Notes under the pieces: model-generated
Databases searched by the model: none
Told to the model about the DNA's origin: nothing
What the model saw: only the letters and a program-made list of their open reading frames with translations
Program-made: the position numbers and the translations under genes
Shown here: piece by piece, positions 17,790-25,846 of the stretch
How positions within the stretch are numbered: the stretch's first letter is position 1
Layout: each line of letters begins with the position of its first letter
Source of the DNA: Agrococcus jenensis
Lineage (GTDB): Bacteria; Actinomycetota; Actinomycetes; Actinomycetales; Microbacteriaceae
DNA: 64,000 bases
NCBI RefSeq assembly: GCF_003752465.1
Contig: NZ_RKHJ01000001.1
Location: forward strand, 1,302,001-1,366,000
Direction of reading: 5' to 3'

Positions 17790-17865
17790 TTCCCCCGTTG
17801 TGTGCGCGCACCGCGGTGGCACGATGGACCTGAGCAGCGCCTGGCGCTGCCGAACGAGGAGTCAC

Positions 17866-19314
17866 ATGGCGAGGCCCGACCGGACCGGCGCTGGCGAGGC
17901 GACCGCCCACTGGCGCGGCCTGCGCCACGCGATCGCCACCTCCGCCGCGGTCGCGGGCATGGTGCTCGTCATGGTCGTGCCCGGCACGCCCGCCGCCGAT
18001 GCCGTCGACGACTGGGGCTTCCCCACCTGGGCGGAGGTCGAGGCGGCCCGCGGCAACGAGTCGGCCAAGAACCAGCAGATCCAGGAGATCCAGGGCCTCA
18101 TCGCGCAGCTGGAGTCCAACCTCCAGTCGGCGCAGGCCGAAGCCGAGCGGCTCGCTGCCGAAGCCATCGAGGCGCAGACCCGCTACGACGAGGCGGTGGC
18201 GGTCGCCGATCGCCTCCAGCAGCAGGCCGACGAGGCCTCGACGCGCGCGACCGACTCCGAGCGCGCCGCCGGCCAGCTCGCCGCGCAGCTCGCGCGCTCC
18301 GGCGGCACCGGCGACATGAGCGCCGAGCTCTTCGCCAACCCCGGCTCCGCCGACACCTGGCTCTACCGCCTCGACCTGATGGACCGCGTCGCCGGCACCG
18401 CCGACTCGCTCTACGAGCAGGCCCAGCGCGACGCCAACACCGCGCAGGCGCTGCAGGACCAGGCCGCCGTCGCGCGCGAGGCGCTCCTCGACCTCAAGCA
18501 GCAGGCAGACGCGGCGTACACCGCCGCGCAGGACGCCGCCACCGCCGCGCAGGCCGCCGTGGAGCTCGAGCAGGCGAACCGCGTCCAGCTGGAGACCCAG
18601 CTCGCGGTGCTCATCGAGAACCGCGTGGCGACCGAGGAGGACTTCCAGGCCGGCCAGCGCTGGCAGGCCTACCTCGCCGAGCAGGAGCGCATCCGGCTCG
18701 CCGAGGAGGCCGCCGCCCGCGAGGCGGAGCGGCAGCGGTGGATCGCCGAGCAGCAGCGCCAGGCGGCGGCAGCAGCCGCAGCGGCAGCCGCGGCGGCCGC
18801 GGAGGCAGCCGCGAACGCCGGCAACGGCGGTGGCAGCGGCGGTGGTGGTGGTGGCAGCAGCAGTGGCGGCGGTGGCTCCGTGCCGGTCGCGCCGCCCGCG
18901 TCCAGCGGCTGGCAGACGCCGCACTACGGCCGCTTCAGCTCGGCCTACGGCTGGCGCAACGACCCGCTGGGCGTGCTCGGCCGCAAGCTGCACGCGGGCG
19001 TCGACATCGTCGCCGGCTGCGGCACGCCGATCTACGCGCCGGCGAACGGCACGGTCGCGCTGCGCGGCCGCGACATCTACGGCGCGAACATCCTCTACAT
19101 CAGCCACGGCGGCGGCGTGCAGAGCGAGTTCGCCCACATGATCGCGCCGGCGGTCGTCTACCCGGGCCAGAGCGTGCGCGCGGGCCAGGTCGTCGGCTAC
19201 GAGGGCTCGACGGGCCACTCGACCGGCTGCCACCTGCACTTCCAGATCCGCGTGAACGGCTCGCTCGTCAACCCGGAGCCCTTCCTCAACGCCCGGGGCG
19301 TCTACCTGCGCTGA
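17866..19314 (+). CDS. Secreted M23 peptidoglycan endopeptidase with coiled-coil region
   Basis: Cell-wall hydrolase or activator acting outside the membrane. A signal peptide ends near residue 45 (AAVAGMVLVMVVPGTPAADA). Residues about 60-310 are Ala/Gln/Glu-rich coiled coil, as in EnvC/RipA-like proteins. An alanine run and a Gly/Ser linker (about residues 303-345) lead to the M23 domain. Zinc ligands are present: HAGVD (about residue 376) and HLHFQI (about residue 456). GAGGAG lies four bases before the ATG; the longer open frame upstream crosses tRNA genes and is not used. It converges on ppa, with a shared perfect terminator between them. Confidence 0.93.
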   Translation: MARPDRTGAGEATAHWRGLRHAIATSAAVAGMVLVMVVPGTPAADAVDDWGFPTWAEVEAARGNESAKNQQIQEIQGLIAQLESNLQSAQAEAERLAAEAIEAQTRYDEAVAVADRLQQQADEASTRATDSERAAGQLAAQLARSGGTGDMSAELFANPGSADTWLYRLDLMDRVAGTADSLYEQAQRDANTAQALQDQAAVAREALLDLKQQADAAYTAAQDAATAAQAAVELEQANRVQLETQLAVLIENRVATEEDFQAGQRWQAYLAEQERIRLAEEAAAREAERQRWIAEQQRQAAAAAAAAAAAAAEAAANAGNGGGSGGGGGGSSSGGGGSVPVAPPASSGWQTPHYGRFSSAYGWRNDPLGVLGRKLHAGVDIVAGCGTPIYAPANGTVALRGRDIYGANILYISHGGGVQSEFAHMIAPAVVYPGQSVRAGQVVGYEGSTGHSTGCHLHFQIRVNGSLVNPEPFLNARGVYLR

Positions 19315-19337
19315 GCCGCGCCAGCCCGAGCGGCGCG

Positions 19338-19385
19338 GAGACGCGAAGAGGGGCGCACCTCGCGGTGCGCCCCTCTTCGCGTCTC
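19338..19385. terminator. Bidirectional terminator between the M23 gene and ppa
   Basis: A perfect 22-bp stem (19338-19359 with 19364-19385) and TCGC loop lie between two convergent genes, 24 bases after one stop and four bases after the other. Confidence 0.88.
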
Positions 19386-19388
19386 GTC

Positions 19389-19934
19389 TCAGGCGGTGAC
19401 GTCGCGGCCGCCCTCGGGCTTCTCGACGCTCTCGCCGGACTGGTCGCCGTGGGCGGCGTCGAAGGCGGCGTAGCCGGCCTGCACGGTCGCCTCCGCGGCC
19501 TCCACGCCCTCCCACTCACCGAGCTTGGCCCACTTGTTGGGCTCGAGGTCCTTGTAGTGCAGGAAGAAGTGCTCGATCTCGTCGCGCGTCTGCTGCGGCA
19601 CATCCGTGATGTCCTGGATGTGCGCCCAGCGCGGGTCCTTCTCGAGCACGCAGATGACCTTCGTGTCGATGCCGCCGTCGTCCTCCATGTTGAGCTGGCC
19701 GACGGGGCGCACGCGCACGAAGACGCCCGGGGGCACCGAGTACTCGAGCAGCACGAGCGCGTCGACCGGGTCGCCGTCGAGGCCGAGGGTGCCCTCGAAG
19801 AAGCCGTAGTCCGTCGGGTAGACGAAGGTCGTGAAGAGCACGCGGTCGAGGTACACGCGACCCGTCTCGTGGTCCACCTCGAACTTGTTGCGGCTCCCCT
19901 TGGGGATCTCGATGACGACGTCGTAGGCGGCCAA
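19389..19934 (-). CDS. ppa: Inorganic pyrophosphatase
   Basis: Hydrolyses pyrophosphate in the cytoplasm, pulling nucleotide and tRNA-charging reactions forward. Family I motifs are present: [20 protein letters not shown] and the metal site [10 protein letters not shown]. The start is chosen as TTG at 19934: AAGGAG lies six bases before it and the protein then begins at [13 protein letters not shown], as homologues do. The ATG at 19970 has no ribosome site and lies at the expected transcription start, given the minus-strand -10 TAACCT at 19977-19972. The last 15 residues are an acidic, disordered tail. It diverges from tilS, as in many actinobacteria. Confidence 0.93.
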   Translation of the reverse strand: MAAYDVVIEIPKGSRNKFEVDHETGRVYLDRVLFTTFVYPTDYGFFEGTLGLDGDPVDALVLLEYSVPPGVFVRVRPVGQLNMEDDGGIDTKVICVLEKDPRWAHIQDITDVPQQTRDEIEHFFLHYKDLEPNKWAKLGEWEGVEAAEATVQAGYAAFDAAHGDQSGESVEKPEGGRDVTA

Positions 19935-19969
19935 GAGCGGCTCCTTCTCGTGGTGGTGCGGAATCGGCA

Positions 19970-19977
19970 TAAGGTTA
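19970..19977. promoter_or_regulatory. Overlapping divergent -10 boxes of ppa and tilS
   Basis: TAAGGTTA contains TAAGGT on the plus strand (19970-19975, six bases before the tilS ATG) and TAACCT on the minus strand (19977-19972, for ppa). The two boxes share four base pairs, so the two polymerases cannot bind together. Confidence 0.6.
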
Positions 19978-19981
19978 CTTC

Positions 19982-20974
19982 ATGCCCGAAAGCGACCGTC
20001 GACCGCGGCTGACGCCTGCCGTCGCCGACGTCCGCCGGGCCGTGCGCGAGTCGATCGCCGACCTGCCGGAGGGCGCGCTCGTGCTCGTCGCCCTGTCCGG
20101 CGGGCCCGACTCGCTCGCGCTCGCATCGGCCACCGCCTTCGAGGCCGCCCGGTCCGGGGTGCGGGCCGGCGCCGTGATCGTCGACCACGGCCTCCAGCCC
20201 GGCAGCGCCGACATCGCCGAGCGCGCCGCGGACCAGGCGCGCGAGCTGGGCCTCGCCCCGGTGCGCGTGATGCCCGTGCAGGTCGCGTCCGACGGCAGCC
20301 CCGAGGCGGCCGCCCGGCAGGCCCGCTACGCAGCGCTGCTGCAGGCGCGCAAGGAGGAGGGCGCTGCCGCCGTGCTCCTCGGCCACACGCTCGACGATCA
20401 GGCCGAGACCGTGCTCATCGGGCTGGCGCGCGGGTCGGGCTCCGAGAGCCTCTGGGGCATGCACCCGCGGATCGGCTTCCTCCGCAGGCCGCTGCTGCAG
20501 GTGCGGCGCGCGACGACGCACCAGTCCTGCCGCGACCAGGGCCTCGAGGCGTGGAGCGATCCGCACAACGACGACGACCGCTTCCTCCGCGTGCGCGTGC
20601 GGCACCGGGTGCTGCCGATGCTCGACGAGGTGCTCGGCGGCGGCGTCGCCCTCGCGCTCACGCGCACCGCCGACACGCTCCGCGAGGACGCCGAGGCGCT
20701 CGCCCACTTCGCGCAGGAGCAGATCCTCGACCTCGTCGAGCACGCCGAGGGCGGACTCTCGCTCGACGTGGGCGGGCTGGGCGCCAACCCGCCCGCGCTG
20801 CGCCAGCGGATCATCCGCCTCGCCGTGCAGAGCGAGTTCCACGTCGCGCTCTCGCGGCAGCAGACCCTCGAGGTGTCGCGCCTCGTGACCGACTGGCACG
20901 GCCAGGGGCCGATCCACCTGCCGGGCATCCGCGTGACGCGCGACGGGCGTCGGCTCGTCTTCGTCGCGGCCTGA
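19982..20974 (+). CDS. tilS: tRNA(Ile)-lysidine synthetase
   Basis: Converts C34 of tRNA-Ile(CAU) to lysidine with ATP, so that AUA is read as isoleucine. The PP-loop SGGPDS is at residues 39-44; VDHGLQPGSADIAE and GHTLDDQAETVL are family motifs. At 330 residues it has the short actinobacterial form without the long C-terminal domain. The ATG is leaderless with TAAGGT six bases upstream. In related genomes hpt and ftsH follow directly; here lipoprotein genes intervene. Confidence 0.95.
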   Translation: MPESDRRPRLTPAVADVRRAVRESIADLPEGALVLVALSGGPDSLALASATAFEAARSGVRAGAVIVDHGLQPGSADIAERAADQARELGLAPVRVMPVQVASDGSPEAAARQARYAALLQARKEEGAAAVLLGHTLDDQAETVLIGLARGSGSESLWGMHPRIGFLRRPLLQVRRATTHQSCRDQGLEAWSDPHNDDDRFLRVRVRHRVLPMLDEVLGGGVALALTRTADTLREDAEALAHFAQEQILDLVEHAEGGLSLDVGGLGANPPALRQRIIRLAVQSEFHVALSRQQTLEVSRLVTDWHGQGPIHLPGIRVTRDGRRLVFVAA

Positions 20975-20994
20975 GCGCTGCCTCGTGGCGCGGT

Positions 20995-21024
20995 GTGACC
21001 GTCGCGCGCTGCCGGACATGTCGG
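20995..21024 (+). promoter_or_regulatory. Shared upstream signature GTGAC-N13-CGGACATGTCGG, copy 1
   Basis: GTGACC at 20995 and CGGACATGTCGG at 21013-21024, 43 bases before the first lipoprotein gene. The spacing suggests a -35/-10 pair for an alternative sigma factor, or a bound activator; the GACATGTC core is palindromic. Confidence 0.6.
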
Positions 21025-21067
21025 GGTGGACGGACGCGCCGCGTCCGCTGACCGGAGGAGCCACCTG

Positions 21068-21853
21068 ATGCGTCCCCCTCGCGACCGCACCGCACGGGCG
21101 CTCCGCTCTGCCGCGCTGCTGCTGCCGCTGCTCGTGCTCGCCGGATGCGCGCCGAGCCCTGCGCCGGCCGACTCCGCGCCGCCAGCGCCGTCGGCGACCG
21201 GCGATGCCCCGACGCCGACGCCAGTGCCGACCGCGATGCCGACGCCGACCGCGACGCCGACGCCTCCGCCGACCGCGACGCCAGCGCCCCCGGTCGTGAC
21301 GGCGAGCCCCGGGTGGCAGCGCTACGCGGCTCCCGACGGCCGCACGAGCTGGCGCATGCCTCCGGGATGGACCGCCGACATCACGACCGAGGTCGTCGAG
21401 GGCAACCCGGTGTGGACCGACCACCGCGGGCTCGTGCGCGACGAGACGGGCACACCGATGCTCCGGTTCGAGGCGGTCGCGAGCGGCGGCCAGTACGCCA
21501 CCGACTACACGCCGTGCACGAGGCCCGCCACCGAGGTGCTCGACGCGGCGCCGATGGGCGCCGCGGTGGCCTCGGCCGGTGCCGCGCGCGTCGCCGTCGC
21601 CTACGAGGGCTCGAGCGGGGTGATCTTCGCGGCCGGTATCTCGCAGAACGATCCCCACGGGGCGTGCGAGCCGGGGATCATCGCGCTCTACGACGTGGGG
21701 TACGACTACCTGGTCTTCGAGATCGTCGATGACGCCGGGCTCGCCGCGCCGGTGTTCGGCAGCTTCGACGCGGCGCGCGCGTATGCCGAGACCGACGAGT
21801 ACCGCGCCATCCGCGATGTGCTCGATTCGTTCGAGGTCGTTGCACGATCGTGA
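21068..21853 (+). CDS. Paralogous lipoprotein 1
   Basis: A 261-residue predicted lipoprotein: signal peptide with LVLAGC lipobox (Cys27), a Thr/Pro/Ala linker (residues about 28-75) coded by CCGACG-type DNA repeats, then a globular domain. The domain begins GWQRYAAPDGRTSWRMPPGW and ends ARAYAETDEYRAIRDVLDSF, motifs shared by all seven paralogues here. Two further Cys (YTPC and HGACEP) probably form a disulphide. GGAGGAG precedes the ATG. It is monocistronic, with the shared upstream signature. The FRIP.GW start recalls PsbP/Mog1-like secreted domains such as LpqN, but that is inference; the function is unknown. Confidence 0.82.
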   Translation: MRPPRDRTARALRSAALLLPLLVLAGCAPSPAPADSAPPAPSATGDAPTPTPVPTAMPTPTATPTPPPTATPAPPVVTASPGWQRYAAPDGRTSWRMPPGWTADITTEVVEGNPVWTDHRGLVRDETGTPMLRFEAVASGGQYATDYTPCTRPATEVLDAAPMGAAVASAGAARVAVAYEGSSGVIFAAGISQNDPHGACEPGIIALYDVGYDYLVFEIVDDAGLAAPVFGSFDAARAYAETDEYRAIRDVLDSFEVVARS

Positions 21854-21916
21854 TCCGCCATCCAGCCGACGGCCACCTGCCGGCGGCCGCGGTGCGGTTC
21901 GATGCGATGGAGTGCT

Positions 21917-21973
21917 TCGTGATCGAACCGTGACCTCGCGGGGGTGACCTCGCCGTCGGGGCGGACATGTCGG
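21917..21973 (+). promoter_or_regulatory. Shared upstream signature, extended copy 2
   Basis: TCGTGATCG (21917), GTGACC (21930), GTGACC (21944) and CGGACATGTCGG (21962-21973) precede lipoprotein 2. The first three elements keep the same mutual spacing as in copy 3 at 25749; the last gap differs by one base. Confidence 0.65.
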
Positions 21974-22012
21974 GTTGCACGACACCTGCATCTTCGTCAC
22001 GAGAGGATCACG

Positions 22013-22831
22013 ATGATCACCCCACGGCTGCGCGCGGTCACCGCCGCACTGGCGCTCACCGCGCTGCTGGCGGGCTGCGCCGCCCCCGCGGCGGAGCCGA
22101 CCGAGGCTCCTTCGGCCACGACCGAGGCGCCGAGCGCCACCGCGGCGCCGTCGACCCCCACCCCCAGCGCCTCCCCGGCGGACGAGCAGGACGCGCCCTC
22201 CGAGGCACCGGGCGTGACGGTCGCCCCGCCCGCGCCCGAGCCTCCTGCCTGGTCCGGGCCGTCGGCGGTCGACACCACGGACTGGCAGACGTTCACGATG
22301 CCCGGCGGCGAGGCGTCGTTCCGGCTCCCGCCCACCTGGGAGGTGCGTGACGTGAACGCGTTCGCTCCCGGCACGGCGGAGCCGGCGGGCTACGCGCACG
22401 TCTACACCGATGACGGGGAGCACCTGCTGGGCCTCCACCTCGACGCGGAGCCCTGGACGCTCCGATGCGACGGCCCCGGGGTCGACGCGCGGGTCCTGCA
22501 CGAGGAGCCGGTGGAGCTCGCGATCGACACGCCTGGGCAGCTCTCGACCGAGGTGCGCTTCGACGCGCTCGGCGTGAGCGGATCGATGTCGATCTCGCTG
22601 ACCGACGGCCGGCCGGACGCAGAGGGCTGCACCGACTCGTCGGTGGACGTGACGAGCGGTGCCGACGGCATCGCATCCGTCGCCTTCGGCACCGGCAGCC
22701 CGGGCCCCAGCCTGACGTCACCGCCGTCCTTCGCCGGCTTCTCCTCGGCGAGCCGTGCGCTCGAGCTGGTCGATCAGGACCGGCTCGCCGCCGCCTGGAC
22801 GATCGTGCGCTCGCTCGAGGTGCACCCGTGA
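22013..22831 (+). CDS. Paralogous lipoprotein 2
   Basis: A 272-residue predicted lipoprotein, first gene of a four-gene run. Lipobox LLAGC (Cys22), an Ala/Thr/Pro/Glu linker to about residue 80, then DWQTFTMPGGEASFRLPPTW. Two further Cys (LRCDGP and EGCTDS) match the pair in the paralogues. The C-terminal motif is the most diverged of the set (SASRALELVDQDRLAAAW, then IVRSLEV). The ATG at 22013 follows GAGAGGA by five bases; the longer frame has no ribosome site. It overlaps the next gene by GTGA. Function unknown. Confidence 0.82.
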   Translation: MITPRLRAVTAALALTALLAGCAAPAAEPTEAPSATTEAPSATAAPSTPTPSASPADEQDAPSEAPGVTVAPPAPEPPAWSGPSAVDTTDWQTFTMPGGEASFRLPPTWEVRDVNAFAPGTAEPAGYAHVYTDDGEHLLGLHLDAEPWTLRCDGPGVDARVLHEEPVELAIDTPGQLSTEVRFDALGVSGSMSISLTDGRPDAEGCTDSSVDVTSGADGIASVAFGTGSPGPSLTSPPSFAGFSSASRALELVDQDRLAAAWTIVRSLEVHP

Positions 22832-23568
22832 CCGGCGCACGACGGGCCGCCGTCCTGCCGCTCCTCGTCGCACCGCTGCTGCTCGTCGCCTGCGCCGGCG
22901 CAGCGCCGGCGGCGACGACCGCACCGCCCGCTTCGTCCGCGCCGGCGTCCGCGTCCCCGACCGCTGCCGCCTCGCCGACCGCTGTCCCCGAGGCGACGTG
23001 GCACCGCTTCTCGACGGAGAGCGGCATGGCCTCGGTCAGCATCCCCCCGACCTGGACGGTCGAGGGCGGGGCCGTGGCGAGCGATGTGGGCGACGTGGAG
23101 TGGATCTGGGTCCGCAACTCGCTGCAGCACGAGATGGCGCTCCTCGCCATCGGCAACGGAGGCGACCGCGGCGGGGCATGCGACGACTGGGACGGCGACG
23201 GCACCGCGTTCGTGCCTGCGCGCATCCACCTGGTCGAGGAGGTCGACGTGACGGGCGAGAGCCTCGACGACGGACCTCCGGCGTACCTCTACGCAGCGAC
23301 CGTCCAGCCGGCCGAGGGGGACTTCTCGTTCCACGTCGGCTACAGCACCGAACGACCAGAAGGAGATCGCATGCCGTGCCTCACCTACGACGACGTCGCC
23401 GTGCCGGAGGGCTACCCCTGGGTCACGCTCGGCACGCCCTCGGCGTCGATGGGCGGAGGGCTGTGGCAGGTCGACTCGTTCGACGCCGGAGCCGCGTACG
23501 CCGAGACCGAGGAGTACGCCGCGCTGGTCGACGTGCTCCGGTCGCTCCGGCTCGAGGCCGCACGATGA
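22828..23568 (+). CDS. Paralogous lipoprotein 3
   Basis: A 246-residue predicted lipoprotein beginning at a GTG that overlaps the previous stop. Lipobox LLVAC (Cys22), a Ser/Ala/Pro/Thr linker to about residue 52, then TWHRFSTESGMASVSIPPTW. The Cys pair is in GACDDW and MPCLTY. The C-terminus AGAAYAETEEYAALVDVL is close to that of paralogues 1 and 5. GTGA and ATGA overlaps on both sides indicate strict translational coupling within the run. Function unknown. Confidence 0.82.
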   Translation: MTGARRAAVLPLLVAPLLLVACAGAAPAATTAPPASSAPASASPTAAASPTAVPEATWHRFSTESGMASVSIPPTWTVEGGAVASDVGDVEWIWVRNSLQHEMALLAIGNGGDRGGACDDWDGDGTAFVPARIHLVEEVDVTGESLDDGPPAYLYAATVQPAEGDFSFHVGYSTERPEGDRMPCLTYDDVAVPEGYPWVTLGTPSASMGGGLWQVDSFDAGAAYAETEEYAALVDVLRSLRLEAAR

Positions 23569-24308
23569 GCCGCCGCGGTGCGGCTGCAGCAGCCCTGACG
23601 ACGATCGCGCTGCTGGTCGCGGGCTGCGCCCCGACGGCCGGGGGTCCGGGGGAGACGCCCACGGCCACGGCCACGCCGACGGCGAGTGCCGAGCCGACGC
23701 CGACGACGAGCGCTGAGCCGACGCCCTCGCCGACGCCCTCGCCGACCGATCCGCGCGCCGACTGGCAGGAGATCGCGACGCCCAACGGCACGGCGACGTT
23801 CCGCATCCCGCCCGGGTGGACGGCGGAGGTCGGCGGTGAGGAGGTCGCGTACGACGGCGAGCAGCACTGGGTCAACGCCATCACCGTGCGCGACGAGACC
23901 GCGACCATGACCGCCAGCTACTCCGACGGCCCGTACGACGACGTGGGTGCGGCCGCCGACTTCGGCGTCGTGCGGTCCACGCCGGTCGCGACCCTGGATG
24001 CGGACGAGCTCGCGGCAGCGGGGGACACGAACCGCTCGTACCTCGAGCACTACGCGAGCGCGTGGTGGACGACGGGCGACGGCACCACCTTCACCGCGCA
24101 CGCCGGGCTGGCCACCTCGCCGGCGGGCGAGAGCGCGCCGGCATCGACCGTCATCGACGGGGAGCGCACCGTGTCGTTCGGCGTCCGCGGCGAGTTCGCC
24201 AGCGAGGCGGAGGCCGTCGCGTGGCTCGAGAGCGACGACGTCACGGCGGTGCTCGAGATCGTCGCGACGCTCGACCTGACCGGCATCCCTGCCCCGGCGC
24301 TCCCATGA
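23565..24308 (+). CDS. Paralogous lipoprotein 4 (no cysteine pair)
   Basis: A 247-residue predicted lipoprotein with lipobox LVAGC (Cys21) and a Thr/Pro/Glu linker to about residue 65. The domain begins DWQEIATPNGTATFRIPPGW. Unlike the other six it has no cysteine beyond the lipobox: both partners of the presumed disulphide are gone together. The C-terminal motif is EAVAWLESDDVTAVLEIV. The ATG overlaps the previous stop (ATGA). Function unknown. Confidence 0.82.
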   Translation: MSRRGAAAAALTTIALLVAGCAPTAGGPGETPTATATPTASAEPTPTTSAEPTPSPTPSPTDPRADWQEIATPNGTATFRIPPGWTAEVGGEEVAYDGEQHWVNAITVRDETATMTASYSDGPYDDVGAAADFGVVRSTPVATLDADELAAAGDTNRSYLEHYASAWWTTGDGTTFTAHAGLATSPAGESAPASTVIDGERTVSFGVRGEFASEAEAVAWLESDDVTAVLEIVATLDLTGIPAPALP

Positions 24309-24340
24309 GGACGCGCGCCATCCATCACGAGAGGACTCCC

Positions 24341-25102
24341 ATGCACCACGCCCGACTCCGAGGAGCGGCAGCCGTGCTCGCGCTCGGCGCACTGCTCGCC
24401 GGCTGCGCCGCACCCGCGACCGAGCCGAGCGCCGCGCCCACCGCATCCGACGCCCCGGCCGCGACGCCGACCGGCACGGCTGCGCCGGCCGCGAGCGCCG
24501 ACCCGATGGCGGACTGGCAGCTCATCCAGCCGGAGTCCGGACGCGCGCAGTTCCGCATCCCCGCCGACTGGAGCGCCGACGTCACCTTCGCGGAGCAGGA
24601 TGGCGAGCCGATCGACGGCGTCACCGTGCGCCGCCCCGACGGGCAGCCGCAGCTCACCTTCTCGCAGGCTCCGGGCGACGTCGGCGGGATCTGCGCCGTC
24701 GAGGGCAGCGATGGCGTCTCGACGCCGATGCTGCCGGACAGCGAGCTGCTCGACACGGCTCCACTCACCCTCGGCGACGACTCGGCCGATGCCGAGGCGG
24801 TCGCGTTCGGGGCGGTCGCGGTCGAGCTCGAGGACGGGCGATGGATCTTCGGCATGGGCATCACCGCCGAGGAGTGGCTGCAGGAACCGCTCGGCTGCCC
24901 GTTCTACTTCATCGCCACCGGTCCGGCACCGGAGGGCGAGCCCGGCGGCATCATGACCTTCGCCACGGAGTCGCAGCTGAGCGGCATGGGCGACGCCGCC
25001 ATCTGGATCGTCGACTCGATCGAGGACGCGCGCGCCTACCTCGAGACCGAGGAGTACGCGACCCTCAAGCAGATCCTGCTCTCGTTCGAAGCCCGGGTCT
25101 GA
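24341..25102 (+). CDS. Paralogous lipoprotein 5
   Basis: A 253-residue predicted lipoprotein with lipobox LLAGC (Cys22), an Ala/Thr/Pro linker to about residue 57, then DWQLIQPESGRAQFRIPADW. The Cys pair is in GICAVE and LGCPFY; the C-terminal motif is ARAYLETEEYATLKQILLSF. The ATG at 24341 is preferred because GAGAGGA lies five bases upstream and the signal peptide then has normal length; an in-frame ATG at 24305, overlapping the previous gene, is the alternative. Last gene of the run before hpt. Function unknown. Confidence 0.82.
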   Translation: MHHARLRGAAAVLALGALLAGCAAPATEPSAAPTASDAPAATPTGTAAPAASADPMADWQLIQPESGRAQFRIPADWSADVTFAEQDGEPIDGVTVRRPDGQPQLTFSQAPGDVGGICAVEGSDGVSTPMLPDSELLDTAPLTLGDDSADAEAVAFGAVAVELEDGRWIFGMGITAEEWLQEPLGCPFYFIATGPAPEGEPGGIMTFATESQLSGMGDAAIWIVDSIEDARAYLETEEYATLKQILLSFEARV

Positions 25103-25128
25103 CGCGCGAGCGCGGTGCGACCGGCCGG

Positions 25129-25134
25129 TAGGTT
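25129..25134 (+). promoter_or_regulatory. -10 box TAGGTT of hpt
   Basis: TAGGTT lies 35 bases before the hpt ATG, so hpt has its own start and need not depend on the lipoprotein transcript. Confidence 0.5.
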
Positions 25135-25169
25135 GGTCGCACCGCCGACGCCGACCGCCAGGAGCGCAG

Positions 25170-25721
25170 ATGGACTTCACGCACGTCGAGGGCGACCTCG
25201 CCAAGACCCTCATCACCGAGGACGAGCTGCACGCCAAGCTCGAGGAGCTCGCCCGCCAGATCGAGGACGACTACGAGGGCCTCGACCTGCTGCTCGTCGG
25301 CGTGCTGCGCGGCGCGGTCATGGTGATGGCCGACCTGTCGCGCACGCTCCGCCGCCACATCGAGATGGACTGGATGGCCGTCTCGTCGTACGGCTCCGGC
25401 ACGGTCTCGTCGGGTGTCGTCCGCATCCTCAAGGACCTCGACACCGACCTCACCGGCCGGCACGTGCTGATCGTCGAGGACATCATCGACTCCGGGCTGA
25501 CGCTCTCGTGGCTCAAGGCCAACCTGGAGTCGCGCGGCGCCGCGTCGGTCGAGATCTGCACGATGCTGCGGAAGCCCGACGCGCTCAAGGTGCAGGTCGA
25601 GGTGAAGTACTGCGGCTTCGACATCCCCAACGAGTTCGTCATCGGCTACGGCCTCGACTACGCCGAGAAGTACCGCAACCTCCGCGGCATCGGCGTGCTC
25701 GCGCCGCACGTCTACAACTGA
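25170..25721 (+). CDS. hpt: Hypoxanthine phosphoribosyltransferase
   Basis: Purine salvage: joins hypoxanthine or guanine to PRPP. The PRPP loop is in VLIVEDIIDSGLTLSW (about residues 98-113), and LLVGVLRGAVMVMADL holds the pyrophosphate loop. At 183 residues it is typical. An AGGAG ribosome site precedes the ATG. In related genomes it sits between tilS and ftsH; here lipoprotein genes separate it from both. Confidence 0.96.
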   Translation: MDFTHVEGDLAKTLITEDELHAKLEELARQIEDDYEGLDLLLVGVLRGAVMVMADLSRTLRRHIEMDWMAVSSYGSGTVSSGVVRILKDLDTDLTGRHVLIVEDIIDSGLTLSWLKANLESRGAASVEICTMLRKPDALKVQVEVKYCGFDIPNEFVIGYGLDYAEKYRNLRGIGVLAPHVYN

Positions 25722-25748
25722 CGGCCGGGCAGGGCCCGTCGGGCACGA

Positions 25749-25806
25749 TCGTGATCGGATCGTGACCGCCCGGATGTGACGCGTGGGCGACGATCGGACA
25801 TGTCGG
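25749..25806 (+). promoter_or_regulatory. Shared upstream signature, extended copy 3
   Basis: TCGTGATCG (25749), GTGACC (25762), GTGACG (25776) and CGGACATGTCGG (25795-25806), 40 bases before lipoprotein 6. The arrangement follows copy 2 almost base for base. Confidence 0.65.
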
Positions 25807-25846
25807 TTCGAGGGGCCGCCGCGCCCGATGAGCCCGAGGAGTCACG

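Noticed and set aside
17005..17865. A long plus-strand frame that would extend the M23 peptidase by about 290 residues.
   Set aside because: It crosses three tRNA genes on the other strand; the ATG at 17866 has a good ribosome site and is directly followed by a signal peptide.
20975..21060. A riboswitch or leader peptide before the lipoprotein genes.
   Set aside because: Leaders are only about 35-40 bases after the putative promoter, too short for a known riboswitch, and no conserved hairpin is shared by the three copies.
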